In this document: positions 8,747-19,387 of the stretch, piece after piece
Layout of the letters: each line of letters starts with the position of its first letter
How positions within the stretch are numbered: position 1 is the first letter of the stretch
Source: Mycolicibacterium gilvum
GTDB taxonomy: Bacteria > Actinomycetota > Actinomycetes > Mycobacteriales > Mycobacteriaceae
Direction: 5' to 3'
Length of the DNA stretch: 64,000 bases
NCBI RefSeq assembly: GCF_900454025.1
Contig: NZ_UGQM01000001.1
Span: forward strand, 1,302,001 to 1,366,000
Notes under the pieces: model-generated
The model's database searches: none
What the model saw: only the letters and a program-made list of their open reading frames with translations
What the model was told of the DNA's origin: nothing
Position numbers and translations under genes: made by a program

Positions 8747-10066
8747 GTGGCAGCATCGAAACCCTCAGCGCGACGGGCATCGCCCCCGCCCCCGACCCCT
8801 CCGTCGGCTTCGCGGCTGCAGGCCGTCCACGAGTTGTTCGTCGCCGGCGAGGTCGATACCGGCTACCTGAATTCTCACGCGGTGCGGCCGGTGGTCGCCC
8901 AGAGCTGGGAGCGCAGCCGGGCCGGTGGTGTCGACCCCGACATCGGGGCGGCCCGGAGCGCGGCCGCTGCGGCCGCGGTCGACCGGCTGCGGGAGACCCA
9001 CCCGCTGGCACCTGCGCTGCCGGTCATCCGCCGGCTCCTCGTCGAGGATGCGATCGGCTCGGGAGTCGTCGTCGCGGTCAGCGCCGCGGACGGGACGCTG
9101 CTGTGGGTGGAAGGCGATCCCGGGGCCTGCCGCAGGGCCGAGGCGATGAATTTCGTGCCCGGCGCCGATTGGAGCGAACGCAGCGCCGGCACCAACGCAC
9201 CCGGCACCGCGCTCACGCTGGGCCGCGAGATGCAGATCCACGGCTCCGAACACTTCTCCCGTGTCGTCCAGCCGTGGAGTTGCACGGCCGCGCCCGTCCA
9301 CGACCCCACCACCGGGGCTCTGCTCGGCGCGATCGACCTCACGGGGGGCGGCCAGGTCGCGACGTCGCAGACCCTCGCGCTGGTGCGCGCCACCGCCGTC
9401 GCCGTCGAGAACCACCTGGCGCTGCTGCGTCTGGCCGGTGCCGGTGCCGAACCCGCCGCACGCAAGCCGCACCTGGTCGTCCTCGGCGGGGACCGGCCCC
9501 GCTGGGTCACCACCGACAGCGTCGGACACCTGCAGATCACCCACCTCACCGGTCGGCACGCCGACATCCTGGTCCTGCTCAGCCGCCACCCCGAAGGGCT
9601 GTCGGCCGATCACCTCGCCGTGCTGCTCGACGACAAGGACCTCGACGTCGTGACCGTGCGCGCCGAGATGTCGCGGCTGCGCAAGGTCATCGGCGCCGAG
9701 AACCTGGGATCGCGGCCCTACCGGCTGCTGACGTCGATCACCAGCGACCTCGGTGAGGTTTACGAGGCGCTGGACGCAGCCGATGTCGAGACCGCGCTGG
9801 ACCGTTATCCCGGCCCGCTGCTGACGCAGTCGGTGTCCCCGGCGATCGCACGCCTGCGCACCCAGCTGTCGGCAACCCTGCGCGCCGCCGTGCTCGCCGA
9901 GAGCGCCCAGGGCCGGACGGATCTGCTGCGCCGCTGGCTCGAGCAACCCGAAGGCCGCGACGACCGCGACGGATGGCAGGCCCTGCGGGACAGCGCCGGG
10001 CTCACCCCGGTGGCGCGGGCCCGGGCACGCGGGCATCTCGCCGGGTTGGACTTCGAACTCGGCTGA
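8747..10066 (+). CDS. GAF-domain transcriptional regulator (AcoR-like, no sigma-54 ATPase domain)
   Basis: This 439-residue protein has an AcoR-type N-terminal helical segment (residues ~25-110). A GAF sensory domain follows (~115-225; 'SAADGTLLWVEGD', 'NFVPGADWSERSAGTNAPGT'). A winged-helix-like output region (~270-330; 'LTGRHADILVLLSRHP', 'DVVTVRAEMSRLRKVIG') comes next. The AAA+ domain of true sigma-54 activators is absent. Related actinobacterial proteins sit beside aldehyde and alcohol dehydrogenase genes, and such genes lie 1.7 kb downstream here, so control of aldehyde/alcohol oxidation is an inference. The start is GTG with AAAGGA 6 bases upstream. Confidence 0.7.
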   Translation: MAASKPSARRASPPPPTPPSASRLQAVHELFVAGEVDTGYLNSHAVRPVVAQSWERSRAGGVDPDIGAARSAAAAAAVDRLRETHPLAPALPVIRRLLVEDAIGSGVVVAVSAADGTLLWVEGDPGACRRAEAMNFVPGADWSERSAGTNAPGTALTLGREMQIHGSEHFSRVVQPWSCTAAPVHDPTTGALLGAIDLTGGGQVATSQTLALVRATAVAVENHLALLRLAGAGAEPAARKPHLVVLGGDRPRWVTTDSVGHLQITHLTGRHADILVLLSRHPEGLSADHLAVLLDDKDLDVVTVRAEMSRLRKVIGAENLGSRPYRLLTSITSDLGEVYEALDAADVETALDRYPGPLLTQSVSPAIARLRTQLSATLRAAVLAESAQGRTDLLRRWLEQPEGRDDRDGWQALRDSAGLTPVARARARGHLAGLDFELG

Positions 10067-10151
10067 AACCTGAGCAGCCCGGCAAAAGCCCTGTTCGGCG
10101 GCGGTGGGAAAGCGAGTTGCCAACGCCCACTACGGGATTGACGATGACAGT

Positions 10152-11063
10152 ATGGACATCGACAGTTACGCCCGGTTCCTCCCCGAGACCTACACCGCCT
10201 CGTGGACCCGGCCGGTCAGCACCTGGTGGCCCTGGCGGGGACACACCGTCCACATCGCGCGCGCACCGGTTCCCGACGCGTCGGTGCGCGTCATGATCGT
10301 CCACGGAGGCGGCGGCTACAGCGGCGCGCTCTGGCCCGGCGCGTCCGTCGCGTCGGGGGAGGGCGTCGAGGTGCTCGCGCCGGATCTACCGCTCTACGGC
10401 GACACCGTCGAACCCGACCCGGCCGGGGTGCGCTACGACGACTGGGTCAGGCTGCTGTGCGACCTGGTGAACGCCGAACGCGCTGCTGATCCGCGCCCGC
10501 TGATCCTGTTCGGCGCCAGCATGGGCGGCATGCTCGCCTACGAGGTGGCCGCCCGGACCGGGCAGATCTCCGCGGTGATGGCGACCTGCCTGCTGGACCT
10601 GTCCGACCCGCAGGCCCGGGCGGCGGCGACCCGGTTCGCCTGGATGGGCCGTCCCGCGCCGACGCTGCTGCGCGCCGTCGAACCCGTCCTCGGGCGCGTC
10701 CGGGTACCGATCCGGTGGCTGGCCGACATGCGCGCGATGAGCACCGACCCGCGGCTGTCGCGGCTGTGCGCGTCCGATCCGCGCGGCGGCGGGGTCCGCG
10801 TTCCGCTGGGCTTCCTGGCCGATTGGATGAACTATGCGCACACCGCACCCGAGGCCTACACCGGCGCGCCCGTCACCCTTGTCGCGCCGGCCGCCGACAC
10901 GTGGACTCCTCCCGAACTCAGTATCCGCTTCCTGCAACGGATCTCGGCGCCGACAGAGCTGGTGATGCTGGAGAACTGCGGGCACTTCCCGATCGAGGAG
11001 CCCGGCCTCGGTCACCTGCGTGACGCGTTCACGGGTGTGGCGGCGCAAGTCGGTCAACGGTGA
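10152..11063 (+). CDS. Alpha/beta hydrolase
   Basis: This 303-residue alpha/beta-hydrolase-fold protein has an oxyanion segment 'VHGGGGYSG', a nucleophile elbow G-A-S-M-G-G and a late 'ENCGHFPIEEPG' carrying the presumed catalytic His. The substrate is unknown. ATG 10152 ('MDIDSYARF') is preferred over an earlier in-frame GTG at 10104, whose extra 16 residues look unlike the family. The last 35 bases overlap the 3' end of the convergent TetR gene. Confidence 0.72.
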   Translation: MDIDSYARFLPETYTASWTRPVSTWWPWRGHTVHIARAPVPDASVRVMIVHGGGGYSGALWPGASVASGEGVEVLAPDLPLYGDTVEPDPAGVRYDDWVRLLCDLVNAERAADPRPLILFGASMGGMLAYEVAARTGQISAVMATCLLDLSDPQARAAATRFAWMGRPAPTLLRAVEPVLGRVRVPIRWLADMRAMSTDPRLSRLCASDPRGGGVRVPLGFLADWMNYAHTAPEAYTGAPVTLVAPAADTWTPPELSIRFLQRISAPTELVMLENCGHFPIEEPGLGHLRDAFTGVAAQVGQR

Positions 11064-11583
11064 CCATCAGCGCGTCCGTGGCGGCCCCGACGTCGAACCC
11101 GTCGCGGCTCAGCACCCGGTGCAGTTGCGCGTCGACGGCGTGCACCAGCGTCCGCGCCGTCATCTCCACGTCGTCGCCGCCCCGGTCGCAGCGCTTGAGG
11201 TGAAACGCGACCTCGTCGCAGATACGATCCTCCAGAGCCTGCACGGTCTCCAGATCACGGGCGTCCGCCGGCACCATCCGGTGGAGCAGCGCGTGCAGCC
11301 TGCCGCCGCCCGCATGCACCGCGACCACAGCCTCGAGCACCGCCCGCATCGTCGCGTCGAACGGGGGCGCCTCGGTCCGCAGCGCGGCGAACACGGCGGT
11401 CAACTCGCGGTCGGCGTCGCGCACATGCCTCTCGGCCACCGCGCGCAGCAGGGCGAGCTTGTCCGGGAAGTACTGGTAGAGCGTGCCGATCGACAACCCG
11501 GCGCGGTCGGCGATCCGGTTGGTCGTGGCGGTGAGGCCCTCTCGGGAGAACACCTGGGCGGCGGCGTCGACCAGCATGCTCAC
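11029..11583 (-). CDS. TetR-family transcriptional regulator
   Basis: This 184-residue TetR protein has an N-terminal helix-turn-helix ('[21 protein letters not shown]'-type pattern, residues ~22-42) and a variable C-terminal ligand domain. It is divergent from the aldehyde dehydrogenase gene; the 137-base gap holds the promoters. The usual N-terminal Arg/Gln-rich helix (RQQRSRQT) continues in frame upstream of the GTG at 11583, but no standard start codon precedes it. The GTG is therefore the best available start, and the protein begins unusually close to helix 1. It probably controls the divergent aldehyde/alcohol dehydrogenase pair. Confidence 0.8.
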   Translation of the reverse strand: MSMLVDAAAQVFSREGLTATTNRIADRAGLSIGTLYQYFPDKLALLRAVAERHVRDADRELTAVFAALRTEAPPFDATMRAVLEAVVAVHAGGGRLHALLHRMVPADARDLETVQALEDRICDEVAFHLKRCDRGGDDVEMTARTLVHAVDAQLHRVLSRDGFDVGAATDALMVTVDRLAPPHP

Positions 11584-11720
11584 CGTCTGGCGGGAGCGCT
11601 GCTGGCGCGGTGTGCGGCGTGGTTGGTCGATGGCCGCAAGTCTGGCCGACGATGCAACGGTGGTGCAACGGTCGCGCGCGTAGGTTTGGTGACGCAGACC
11701 ACACGAGCAGGAGACTGACC

Positions 11721-13244
<1,524 letters not shown>

Positions 13245-13248
13245 GCCG

Positions 13249-14277
13249 ATGACCGAGACCAGGATGCAGGCCGCTGTCGTCACGGCCTTCGGTGAACCGC
13301 TGGTGGTCGAGGAACGGGATCTGCCCGCACCGGGCCCCGGCGAGGCTCTGGTGAAGCTGGTGACCTCGGGTGTCTGCCACACCGATCTCCATGCCGCGCA
13401 CGGGGATTGGCCAGTGAAGCCGTCCCCGCCGTTCATCCCCGGCCATGAGGGCTACGGCACCGTCGTGGCTGTCGGGGACGGGGTCGACGACCTGTCGGTC
13501 GGGGACATGGTCGGCAACGCGTGGCTGTGGTCGTCGTGTGGCAGGTGCGAGTACTGCCGGACCGGCTGGGAGACGCTGTGCGAACAGCAGCGCAATGGCG
13601 GCTACAGCGTCGACGGGAGCTTCGGCACGTACATGCTGGTTGACGCCGCCTATGCCGCGCGCATCCCCGACGGGGTGGACCCGGTCGAGGTCGCCCCGAT
13701 CCTGTGCGCCGGTGTCACCGTCTACAAGGGTCTGAAGGTGACCGACACCCGACCGGGTCAGTGGGTGGCGATCTCCGGCATCGGCGGGCTCGGGCATGTG
13801 GCGGTGCAGTACGCCCGTGCGATGGGCCTGCGGGTGGTCGCGATCGACGTCGATGACTCCAAGCTCGACCTGGCGACCGGGCTCGGCGCGGAGGTGGTGG
13901 TCAACGCCCGCACCGCGGATGTGGTGGCCGAGGTGCACCGCGCCACCGGCGGGGTGCACGGGGTGCTGGTGACCGCCGTGCACCGGGACGCGTTCGGTCA
14001 GGCGATCGGGCTGGCGCGCCGCGGCGGCACCATCGTCTTCGTGGGGCTGCCGCCCGGTGACTTCCCGGCCCCGATCTTCGACATCGTGCTCAAGGGCCTG
14101 ACGATCCGCGGTTCCATCGTCGGCACCCGGCAGGACATGGTGGAGGCTATCGACTTCTTCGCCCGCGGACTCGTGCACCCGACCGTGCACACCACGCGTC
14201 TGGACGACATCAACGACGTGTTCGACCGGATGGAACGCGGCCAGATCGACGGCAGGGTGGTCATCGACTACCGGTAG
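13249..14277 (+). CDS. Zinc-dependent alcohol dehydrogenase (AdhP-like)
   Basis: This 342-residue medium-chain dehydrogenase has catalytic zinc ligands Cys43 (GVCHTD), His66 and Glu67 (GHEGYG). The structural zinc cysteines are Cys97, Cys100, Cys103 and Cys111. The nucleotide-binding fold is marked by 'GIGGLGHVAVQYA'. It resembles AdhP-type ethanol dehydrogenases (alcohol to aldehyde with NAD). It is translated directly after the aldehyde dehydrogenase, which would consume its product. Confidence 0.88.
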   Translation: MTETRMQAAVVTAFGEPLVVEERDLPAPGPGEALVKLVTSGVCHTDLHAAHGDWPVKPSPPFIPGHEGYGTVVAVGDGVDDLSVGDMVGNAWLWSSCGRCEYCRTGWETLCEQQRNGGYSVDGSFGTYMLVDAAYAARIPDGVDPVEVAPILCAGVTVYKGLKVTDTRPGQWVAISGIGGLGHVAVQYARAMGLRVVAIDVDDSKLDLATGLGAEVVVNARTADVVAEVHRATGGVHGVLVTAVHRDAFGQAIGLARRGGTIVFVGLPPGDFPAPIFDIVLKGLTIRGSIVGTRQDMVEAIDFFARGLVHPTVHTTRLDDINDVFDRMERGQIDGRVVIDYR

Positions 14278-14282
14278 GTGTT

Positions 14283-14312
14283 TTGACCTGCGGTGACAGC
14301 CGCGGGTAAGCT
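14283..14312 (+). promoter_or_regulatory. Predicted housekeeping promoter for rplM-rpsI
   Basis: TTGACC (14283-14288) and TAAGCT (14307-14312) are separated by 18 bases, a good SigA-type match. Transcription would start near 14319. That leaves a leader of about 130 bases before rplM. Confidence 0.55.
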
Positions 14313-14449
14313 CCCTCGTTGGCGTGCGCCGGCTTGTCGGGAACCTTGGGTCTCCGCTGGTCGCCGAGGCAAACCGAGCGCGTATGCCACGACCGGTACC
14401 TGGGATTCTCGTCCCCGGGATCCAACCCGAGAAAGAAGTAGGTAACGCT

Positions 14450-14889
14450 GTGTCTACGTACACGCCGAAGGCGGGTGACACCACGCGCTCGTGGTACGTC
14501 ATCGACGCCACCGACGTGGTGCTCGGCCGGCTCGCCGTCGAAGCAGCGAAATTGCTGCGCGGCAAGCACAAGCCGACATTCACGCCCAACGTCGACGGTG
14601 GTGACTTCGTCATCATCATCAACGCCGACAAGATCTCCCTCAGCGGCGACAAGCTGACCAAGAAGTTCGCGTACAGCCACTCGGGTTATCCCGGCGGTCT
14701 GCGCAAGCGCGCGATCGGGGACCTGCTGGCCAAGCATCCGACCCGCGTGGTGGAGAACGCGATCACCGGCATGCTCCCGCACACCAAGCTCGGCCGTCAG
14801 ATCCAGAAGAAGCTGAAGGTCTACGCCGGTCCCGAGCATCCGCACACCGCGCAGCAGCCGGTTCCGTTCGAGATCAAGCAGGTGGCCCA

Positions 14890-14893
<4 letters not shown>
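14450..14893 (+). CDS. rplM: 50S ribosomal protein L13
   Basis: This 147-residue L13 has the typical start '[18 protein letters not shown]' and the '[17 protein letters not shown]' segment. GTG 14450 is chosen because the ribosome binding site AGAAGTAGG precedes it and it matches the N-terminus of mycobacterial L13. The reading frame extends upstream, but that sequence is non-coding leader. Its stop overlaps the rpsI start as GTGA. Confidence 0.97.
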
Positions 14894-15405
<512 letters not shown>

Positions 15406-15416
15406 TCGATCCACCG

Positions 15417-15467
15417 CCGACGCCCGGTCTACTCGCCCCGCGAGTGGCCGGGCGTCGGTCTTTTCTT
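15417..15467 (+). terminator. Intrinsic terminator of rplM-rpsI
   Basis: An 11-bp outer stem (15417-15427 with 15448-15458) carries a nested 5-bp inner stem (15431-15435 with 15441-15445). It is followed by the T-rich stretch TCTTTTCTTCTT. This is a canonical Rho-independent terminator, unusual in a genome where most hairpins lack a T-tail. Confidence 0.9.
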
Positions 15468-15698
15468 CTTCACTGTGGCCCGTCACACACCGGCTTTTCA
15501 GGCAATCCACCCGGCGCCGTGCTCTGGGAAAAGGCTCCGTCAGTTACTTAGGGCGGTTCGACATCCGGCGTTGTGCCGGGCGGGCGGGTTGAATTCGCCG
15601 GCGGACCTACGCAACCCTCGAATCCGAAGCCAGGACGCCGTGATGCGTCGGCAGGAGATTCCTGCCTCATGGCTTCGTGAGAAGCAAAGGAGTGATTG

Positions 15699-16160
15699 AT
15701 GAGCTTCGTCAAGAACGCCGCAGCGGGTGCCGTCCTCGGAGGGTCGCTGCTTTTCACCGCCGGACTCGGAATGGCGCAGGCGCAGCCTGTCGACGCCCCC
15801 GATGGTCTTGTGAATCTCACGGTCGGCGACCTGACGCTGCTGGAGAGCGTGTCCGCCGACACCGCCGCCACCGCGGCGAGTGCCCTGTGCGGCGCCGAGG
15901 CGACCGATATCAGTGCGCTGGCCTCGCAGGTCGACGGCGAGGGTGCCCCGCAGACCGTGTGCTCGGGTCTGCCGGGCGGCGACTTGGTGGTCGCGCAGAA
16001 CGTCTCGTCGCAGGCCCCGCTGCCCGCGGCGCCGTTCCCGGCCGAGGACGCGGCTCCGGCCGAGCAGGCTCCCGCCGCCGACAGCGGCAGTGCCGGGGAA
16101 GGCGCCGGTGAGGGCGCCGACGCGCCCGCTGTGCCGGGTGCCGAGGAATCCGAAGGGTAA
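15699..16160 (+). CDS. Small secreted Ala/Pro-rich protein
   Basis: This 153-residue protein has a clear Sec signal peptide (residues 1 to ~29, ending MAQAQ). The mature part begins 'PVDAPDGLVNLTVGDLTLLE'. Two cysteines about 40 residues apart could form a disulfide. The C-terminal third is low-complexity and acidic (A, P, E, G). The function is unknown. The start is ATG 15699, preceded by AAAGGAG at 5-bp spacing. It stands alone between two hairpins. Confidence 0.7.
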   Translation: MSFVKNAAAGAVLGGSLLFTAGLGMAQAQPVDAPDGLVNLTVGDLTLLESVSADTAATAASALCGAEATDISALASQVDGEGAPQTVCSGLPGGDLVVAQNVSSQAPLPAAPFPAEDAAPAEQAPAADSGSAGEGAGEGADAPAVPGAEESEG

Positions 16161-16169
16161 TCGACGTCA

Positions 16170-16208
16170 CTCACCGCCCGTATCCCACGCCGGGGTGCGG
16201 GCGGTGAG
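16170..16208 (+). terminator. Hairpin after the small secreted protein gene
   Basis: An 11-bp perfect stem (16170-16180 with 16198-16208) encloses a 17-base loop, 9 bases after the stop codon. There is no T-tail. Confidence 0.6.
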
Positions 16209-16288
16209 CCGTTTCCGGGCCGGAACGGGCGATAATCGCGCCGGGCCGCAATTAGCTCGCGGGCCCCAGCGTGTGAGAGGTTGTCACG

Positions 16289-17626
16289 ATGGCTCGACTG
16301 TTCGGCACCGACGGTGTGCGCGGTGTCGCAAACCGGGAGCTCACTCCGGAGTTGGCGATGGCGCTGGGTTCGGCCGCGGCGCGCCGGCTCGGCAGAGCCG
16401 GCGCCACCCGCAGGCGCGTCGCCGTGGTGGGACGTGATCCGCGGGCGAGCGGGGAGATGCTCGAGGCCGCGGTGATCGCCGGGATCGCCGGCGAAGGTGT
16501 GGACACCCTGCGGGTCGGGATCCTGCCGACACCGGCGGTGGCATATCTGACCAGCGCATACGACGCCGACTTCGGCGTGATGATCTCGGCCTCCCACAAT
16601 CCGATGCCCGACAACGGCATCAAGATCTTCGGCCCCGGTGGCCACAAGCTCGACGACGCTACCGAGGACCGCATCGAAGAGCTCGTGCACCAGGGCCCCG
16701 GCGAGCGCCCCACCGGTGCCGGCATCGGCCGTGTCGTCGACGCCGAGGACGCGCTGGAGCGCTACCTGCGCCACGTCGGCAAGGCGGCCACCACCCGCCT
16801 CGATCCGCTCACCGTGGTGGTCGATTGTGCCCACGGGGCCGCCTCGGTCGCCGCACCCCGGGCGTACCGCGCGGCCGGTGCCAACGTCATCCCGATCCAC
16901 GCCGATCCCGACGGCCTCAACATCAACGACGGCTGCGGCTCGACGCACATGGAGTCGCTGCGGTCCGCGGTCGTCTCCTACGGCGCCGATCTGGGTCTGG
17001 CCCACGACGGTGACGCCGACCGCTGCCTGGCTGTGGACGCGCACGGGCGGGTCATCGACGGCGACGCGATCATGGTGGTCCTTGCCCTGGCGATGCAGCA
17101 GTCCGGTGAGCTGGTGTCCGACACGCTCGTCGCGACCGTGATGAGCAACATGGGCCTGCACCTGGCCATGCGATCGGCGGACATCGAGGTGCGCACGACC
17201 GGCGTGGGTGACCGGTACGTGCTGGAGGAGTTGCGGGCGGGGCAGTTCTCGCTCGGCGGGGAACAGTCCGGTCACATCGTGCTCCCGTCCTTCGGCACCA
17301 CCGGCGACGGCATCGTCACCGGTCTGCGGCTGATGGCCCGTATGGCGCAGACCGGGCGCAGTCTCGCCGACCTGGCCCAGCCGATGCAGACCCTGCCGCA
17401 GGTGCTGATCAACGTCGAGGTCGCCGACAAGACGACCGTCGCCGACGCGCCTTCGGTGCGCGACGCGGTGGCTCAGGTCGAGGCCGAACTCGGCGACACC
17501 GGCCGGATCCTGTTGCGGCCCTCCGGGACCGAGCAGGTGGTCCGGGTCATGGTGGAGGCCGCCGACGAGGACACCGCGCGCCAGATGGCGGTCCGGGTCG
17601 CGGATTCGGTCAGCGCCGAAAGCTGA
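16289..17626 (+). CDS. glmM: Phosphoglucosamine mutase
   Basis: GlmM converts glucosamine-6-phosphate to glucosamine-1-phosphate for UDP-GlcNAc and peptidoglycan synthesis. The 445-residue protein has the N-terminal 'FGTDGVRG', the phosphoserine loop '[12 protein letters not shown]' (Ser102), the metal loop 'DGDADRC' and the phosphate-binding '[11 protein letters not shown]' near the C-terminus. It is the M. tuberculosis mrsA orthologue by position. glmS, which makes its substrate, lies 6 kb downstream. Confidence 0.96.
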   Translation: MARLFGTDGVRGVANRELTPELAMALGSAAARRLGRAGATRRRVAVVGRDPRASGEMLEAAVIAGIAGEGVDTLRVGILPTPAVAYLTSAYDADFGVMISASHNPMPDNGIKIFGPGGHKLDDATEDRIEELVHQGPGERPTGAGIGRVVDAEDALERYLRHVGKAATTRLDPLTVVVDCAHGAASVAAPRAYRAAGANVIPIHADPDGLNINDGCGSTHMESLRSAVVSYGADLGLAHDGDADRCLAVDAHGRVIDGDAIMVVLALAMQQSGELVSDTLVATVMSNMGLHLAMRSADIEVRTTGVGDRYVLEELRAGQFSLGGEQSGHIVLPSFGTTGDGIVTGLRLMARMAQTGRSLADLAQPMQTLPQVLINVEVADKTTVADAPSVRDAVAQVEAELGDTGRILLRPSGTEQVVRVMVEAADEDTARQMAVRVADSVSAES

Positions 17627-17668
17627 CCGCCGGGGAACCGTTCGGGCCCGCGCGGCGTCCAACCTGAT

Positions 17669-17974
17669 ATGGGAACGGTAGGCGCGGCCCGCGTCGATTC
17701 AGCTGCAGTGCGCGCCATCGCCCGCGAGTACGACGCGGTGTCGTCGATCGTGGACGGTGCCGTGCGACAACACTTCGGCGACATGGACTTCGGTGGCGCA
17801 TCCGCCGGGCGGGCATACGTCGAGCGGGGAGAGGCGCTGCGCGCCACGGTGGCCGAGTTGGCCGTCGGGCTACGGCAGTGGTCGCGTGCGGCCACCGAGA
17901 TCGCGGTCGCGTTGCGCGCGTCGGCAGACCGGTATCGGGACGCCGACGAGCGCGCCGCCGGGCGCGTCGGGTAG
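17669..17974 (+). CDS. Type VII substrate-like helical protein (DUF2580/EspC-like; Rv3440c-like)
   Basis: This 101-residue helical protein follows glmM. Its pattern 'FGGASAGRAYVERGEALR' resembles the EspC/DUF2580 secretion-target family. It ends with Tyr89-Arg-Asp-Ala-Asp93 ahead of 'ERAAGRVG', a match to the C-terminal YxxxD/E type VII export signal. Four bases separate it from the next gene, so the two probably form an operon and perhaps a complex. Export is inferred, not shown. Confidence 0.6.
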   Translation: MGTVGAARVDSAAVRAIAREYDAVSSIVDGAVRQHFGDMDFGGASAGRAYVERGEALRATVAELAVGLRQWSRAATEIAVALRASADRYRDADERAAGRVG

Positions 17975-17978
17975 CGCG

Positions 17979-19376
17979 ATGCCGGATGACCTCGACGTCG
18001 GCGCCCGGTTGGCGCAGGGACGTCCCGCGGCCGACACCCTGCAGCGCTACGTCGCGGCCTGCCGGCAACTGGGCTACGAGCATCGCGACCTGACCCTGCA
18101 CCCCGCGCAGGTCACCGACTGGTACGGCACCGAGGACGGCATGGACCTCGCAGCGTTGCACCGCTGCTGTGTGGCGCTCGACGCGGTCGGGCGCGCAGCA
18201 CAGGAGGCACTGGCCGTGCAGGAGCGGCAACTCGGGGAGTTGTCGGCGGCGTGGGAGGGCGCCGGGGGTGACGCGGCCCGGATATTCCTTGCCCGACACG
18301 GTGATTCGTCGGCCGTGGCGACGGCAGCGGTCCGTACCGCCGCGGAGGCGCTGGTATCGCTGCGCGAGGAGTTGTGGCGGGTCGTCGGTGGGAAAGTCGA
18401 CTCGACGGTCTCCGCCGAAGGTCGCGCCGCGGGTGCGCAGGCGCAGTGGTCGGCGGCGGCCACATCCGTGACGACGGGGGCCGGTGACACGGCGACGGCG
18501 GGTGAGATCGTCGAGCAGTCGGTGAAACCCTTCGTGGACAGCGTGATTCGCGACCAATGGCTCCCCGCGATGCGGGACACGGTGGCTGCCGTGACCGCGG
18601 CGTACGACGGGGCGATCGCCGAGATCGGGGCTCAACGCACCCCGACATTCGACGTTCCGGGTGATCTCGGGCCGAGCTGTCCTGAACCGCACCGTATTTG
18701 CGACGACGAGGGGCAGTCCGGCCGGGCAGCCGTCGCGGCGAGCCCACCGGCGGCAGCCACGTCTGCGGCATGGAGTCCGCCGGCCGGGACGCCGGCCGCC
18801 ACGGCACCCTCCGCGTGGAGCCCGCCCGCCGCGCCGGCGCCCGTCCCCCCTGCGCCCGCCGCGCCTTCACCTCTCGCGCCTGCACCTCTCGCCGCGCCTG
18901 CACCCGAGGCGCCCCTGCCGTCGCCCGGCTCCCTGGGATCGGGCATGCCCGGTCTCGGTGGCGGACCGTCGGGTTTCGGTCAGCACTTCGCCGACGCGTT
19001 GAGCGGTCTGCTCGGTGGTGGCCTCGGGGGAGACGCGCTCGAATCCCCGGACCTGGACCTGGAAGAGCCGGCGTTGGACGAGCCCGGGGTTGAGGAGCCG
19101 GAGCTTGAGGAGGAGGAGAACGAAGAAGACGCGGAGCTTGAAGAGGACGACGAAGCAGAGGAAAAGCCGGAATCCGTTGTGGCTGCGGACCCGGTCTTGC
19201 CTGAGGAGCCCTGCGACCCGCCCCCCGAGCCGGCGGCGACGGTCGCGGCACCCGAGCCGCCTGCGCCGCCCCCGCCCGCCGAGCCGGTGCCTGCGGCCGA
19301 GCCGGCGTCGGATGAACAGACTCCCTGTGAGATCGCCGCCGGTGAAGTGCCGCAGGTCGGCGAGTCGGCGGGGTAG
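17979..19376 (+). CDS. Ala/Pro-rich protein with WXG100-like N-terminal domain (Rv3439c-like)
   Basis: This is a 465-residue protein. The N-terminal ~220 residues are helical and include 'LGELSAAWEGAGGDAARIFL', a Trp-Glu-Gly turn typical of WXG-type proteins. A long Pro/Ala region follows, then a Gly-rich patch. An extremely acidic stretch (~365-405, runs of Glu/Asp) and a Pro/Ala/Glu tail end the protein. It sits directly behind the EspC-like gene. The layout resembles EspA/EspB- or PPE-like type VII substrates more than an enzyme. The start is ATG 17979; upstream sequence in this frame overlaps the preceding gene and is not coding. Confidence 0.55.
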   Translation: MPDDLDVGARLAQGRPAADTLQRYVAACRQLGYEHRDLTLHPAQVTDWYGTEDGMDLAALHRCCVALDAVGRAAQEALAVQERQLGELSAAWEGAGGDAARIFLARHGDSSAVATAAVRTAAEALVSLREELWRVVGGKVDSTVSAEGRAAGAQAQWSAAATSVTTGAGDTATAGEIVEQSVKPFVDSVIRDQWLPAMRDTVAAVTAAYDGAIAEIGAQRTPTFDVPGDLGPSCPEPHRICDDEGQSGRAAVAASPPAAATSAAWSPPAGTPAATAPSAWSPPAAPAPVPPAPAAPSPLAPAPLAAPAPEAPLPSPGSLGSGMPGLGGGPSGFGQHFADALSGLLGGGLGGDALESPDLDLEEPALDEPGVEEPELEEEENEEDAELEEDDEAEEKPESVVAADPVLPEEPCDPPPEPAATVAAPEPPAPPPPAEPVPAAEPASDEQTPCEIAAGEVPQVGESAG

Positions 19377-19387
19377 CGTCACCCGGT

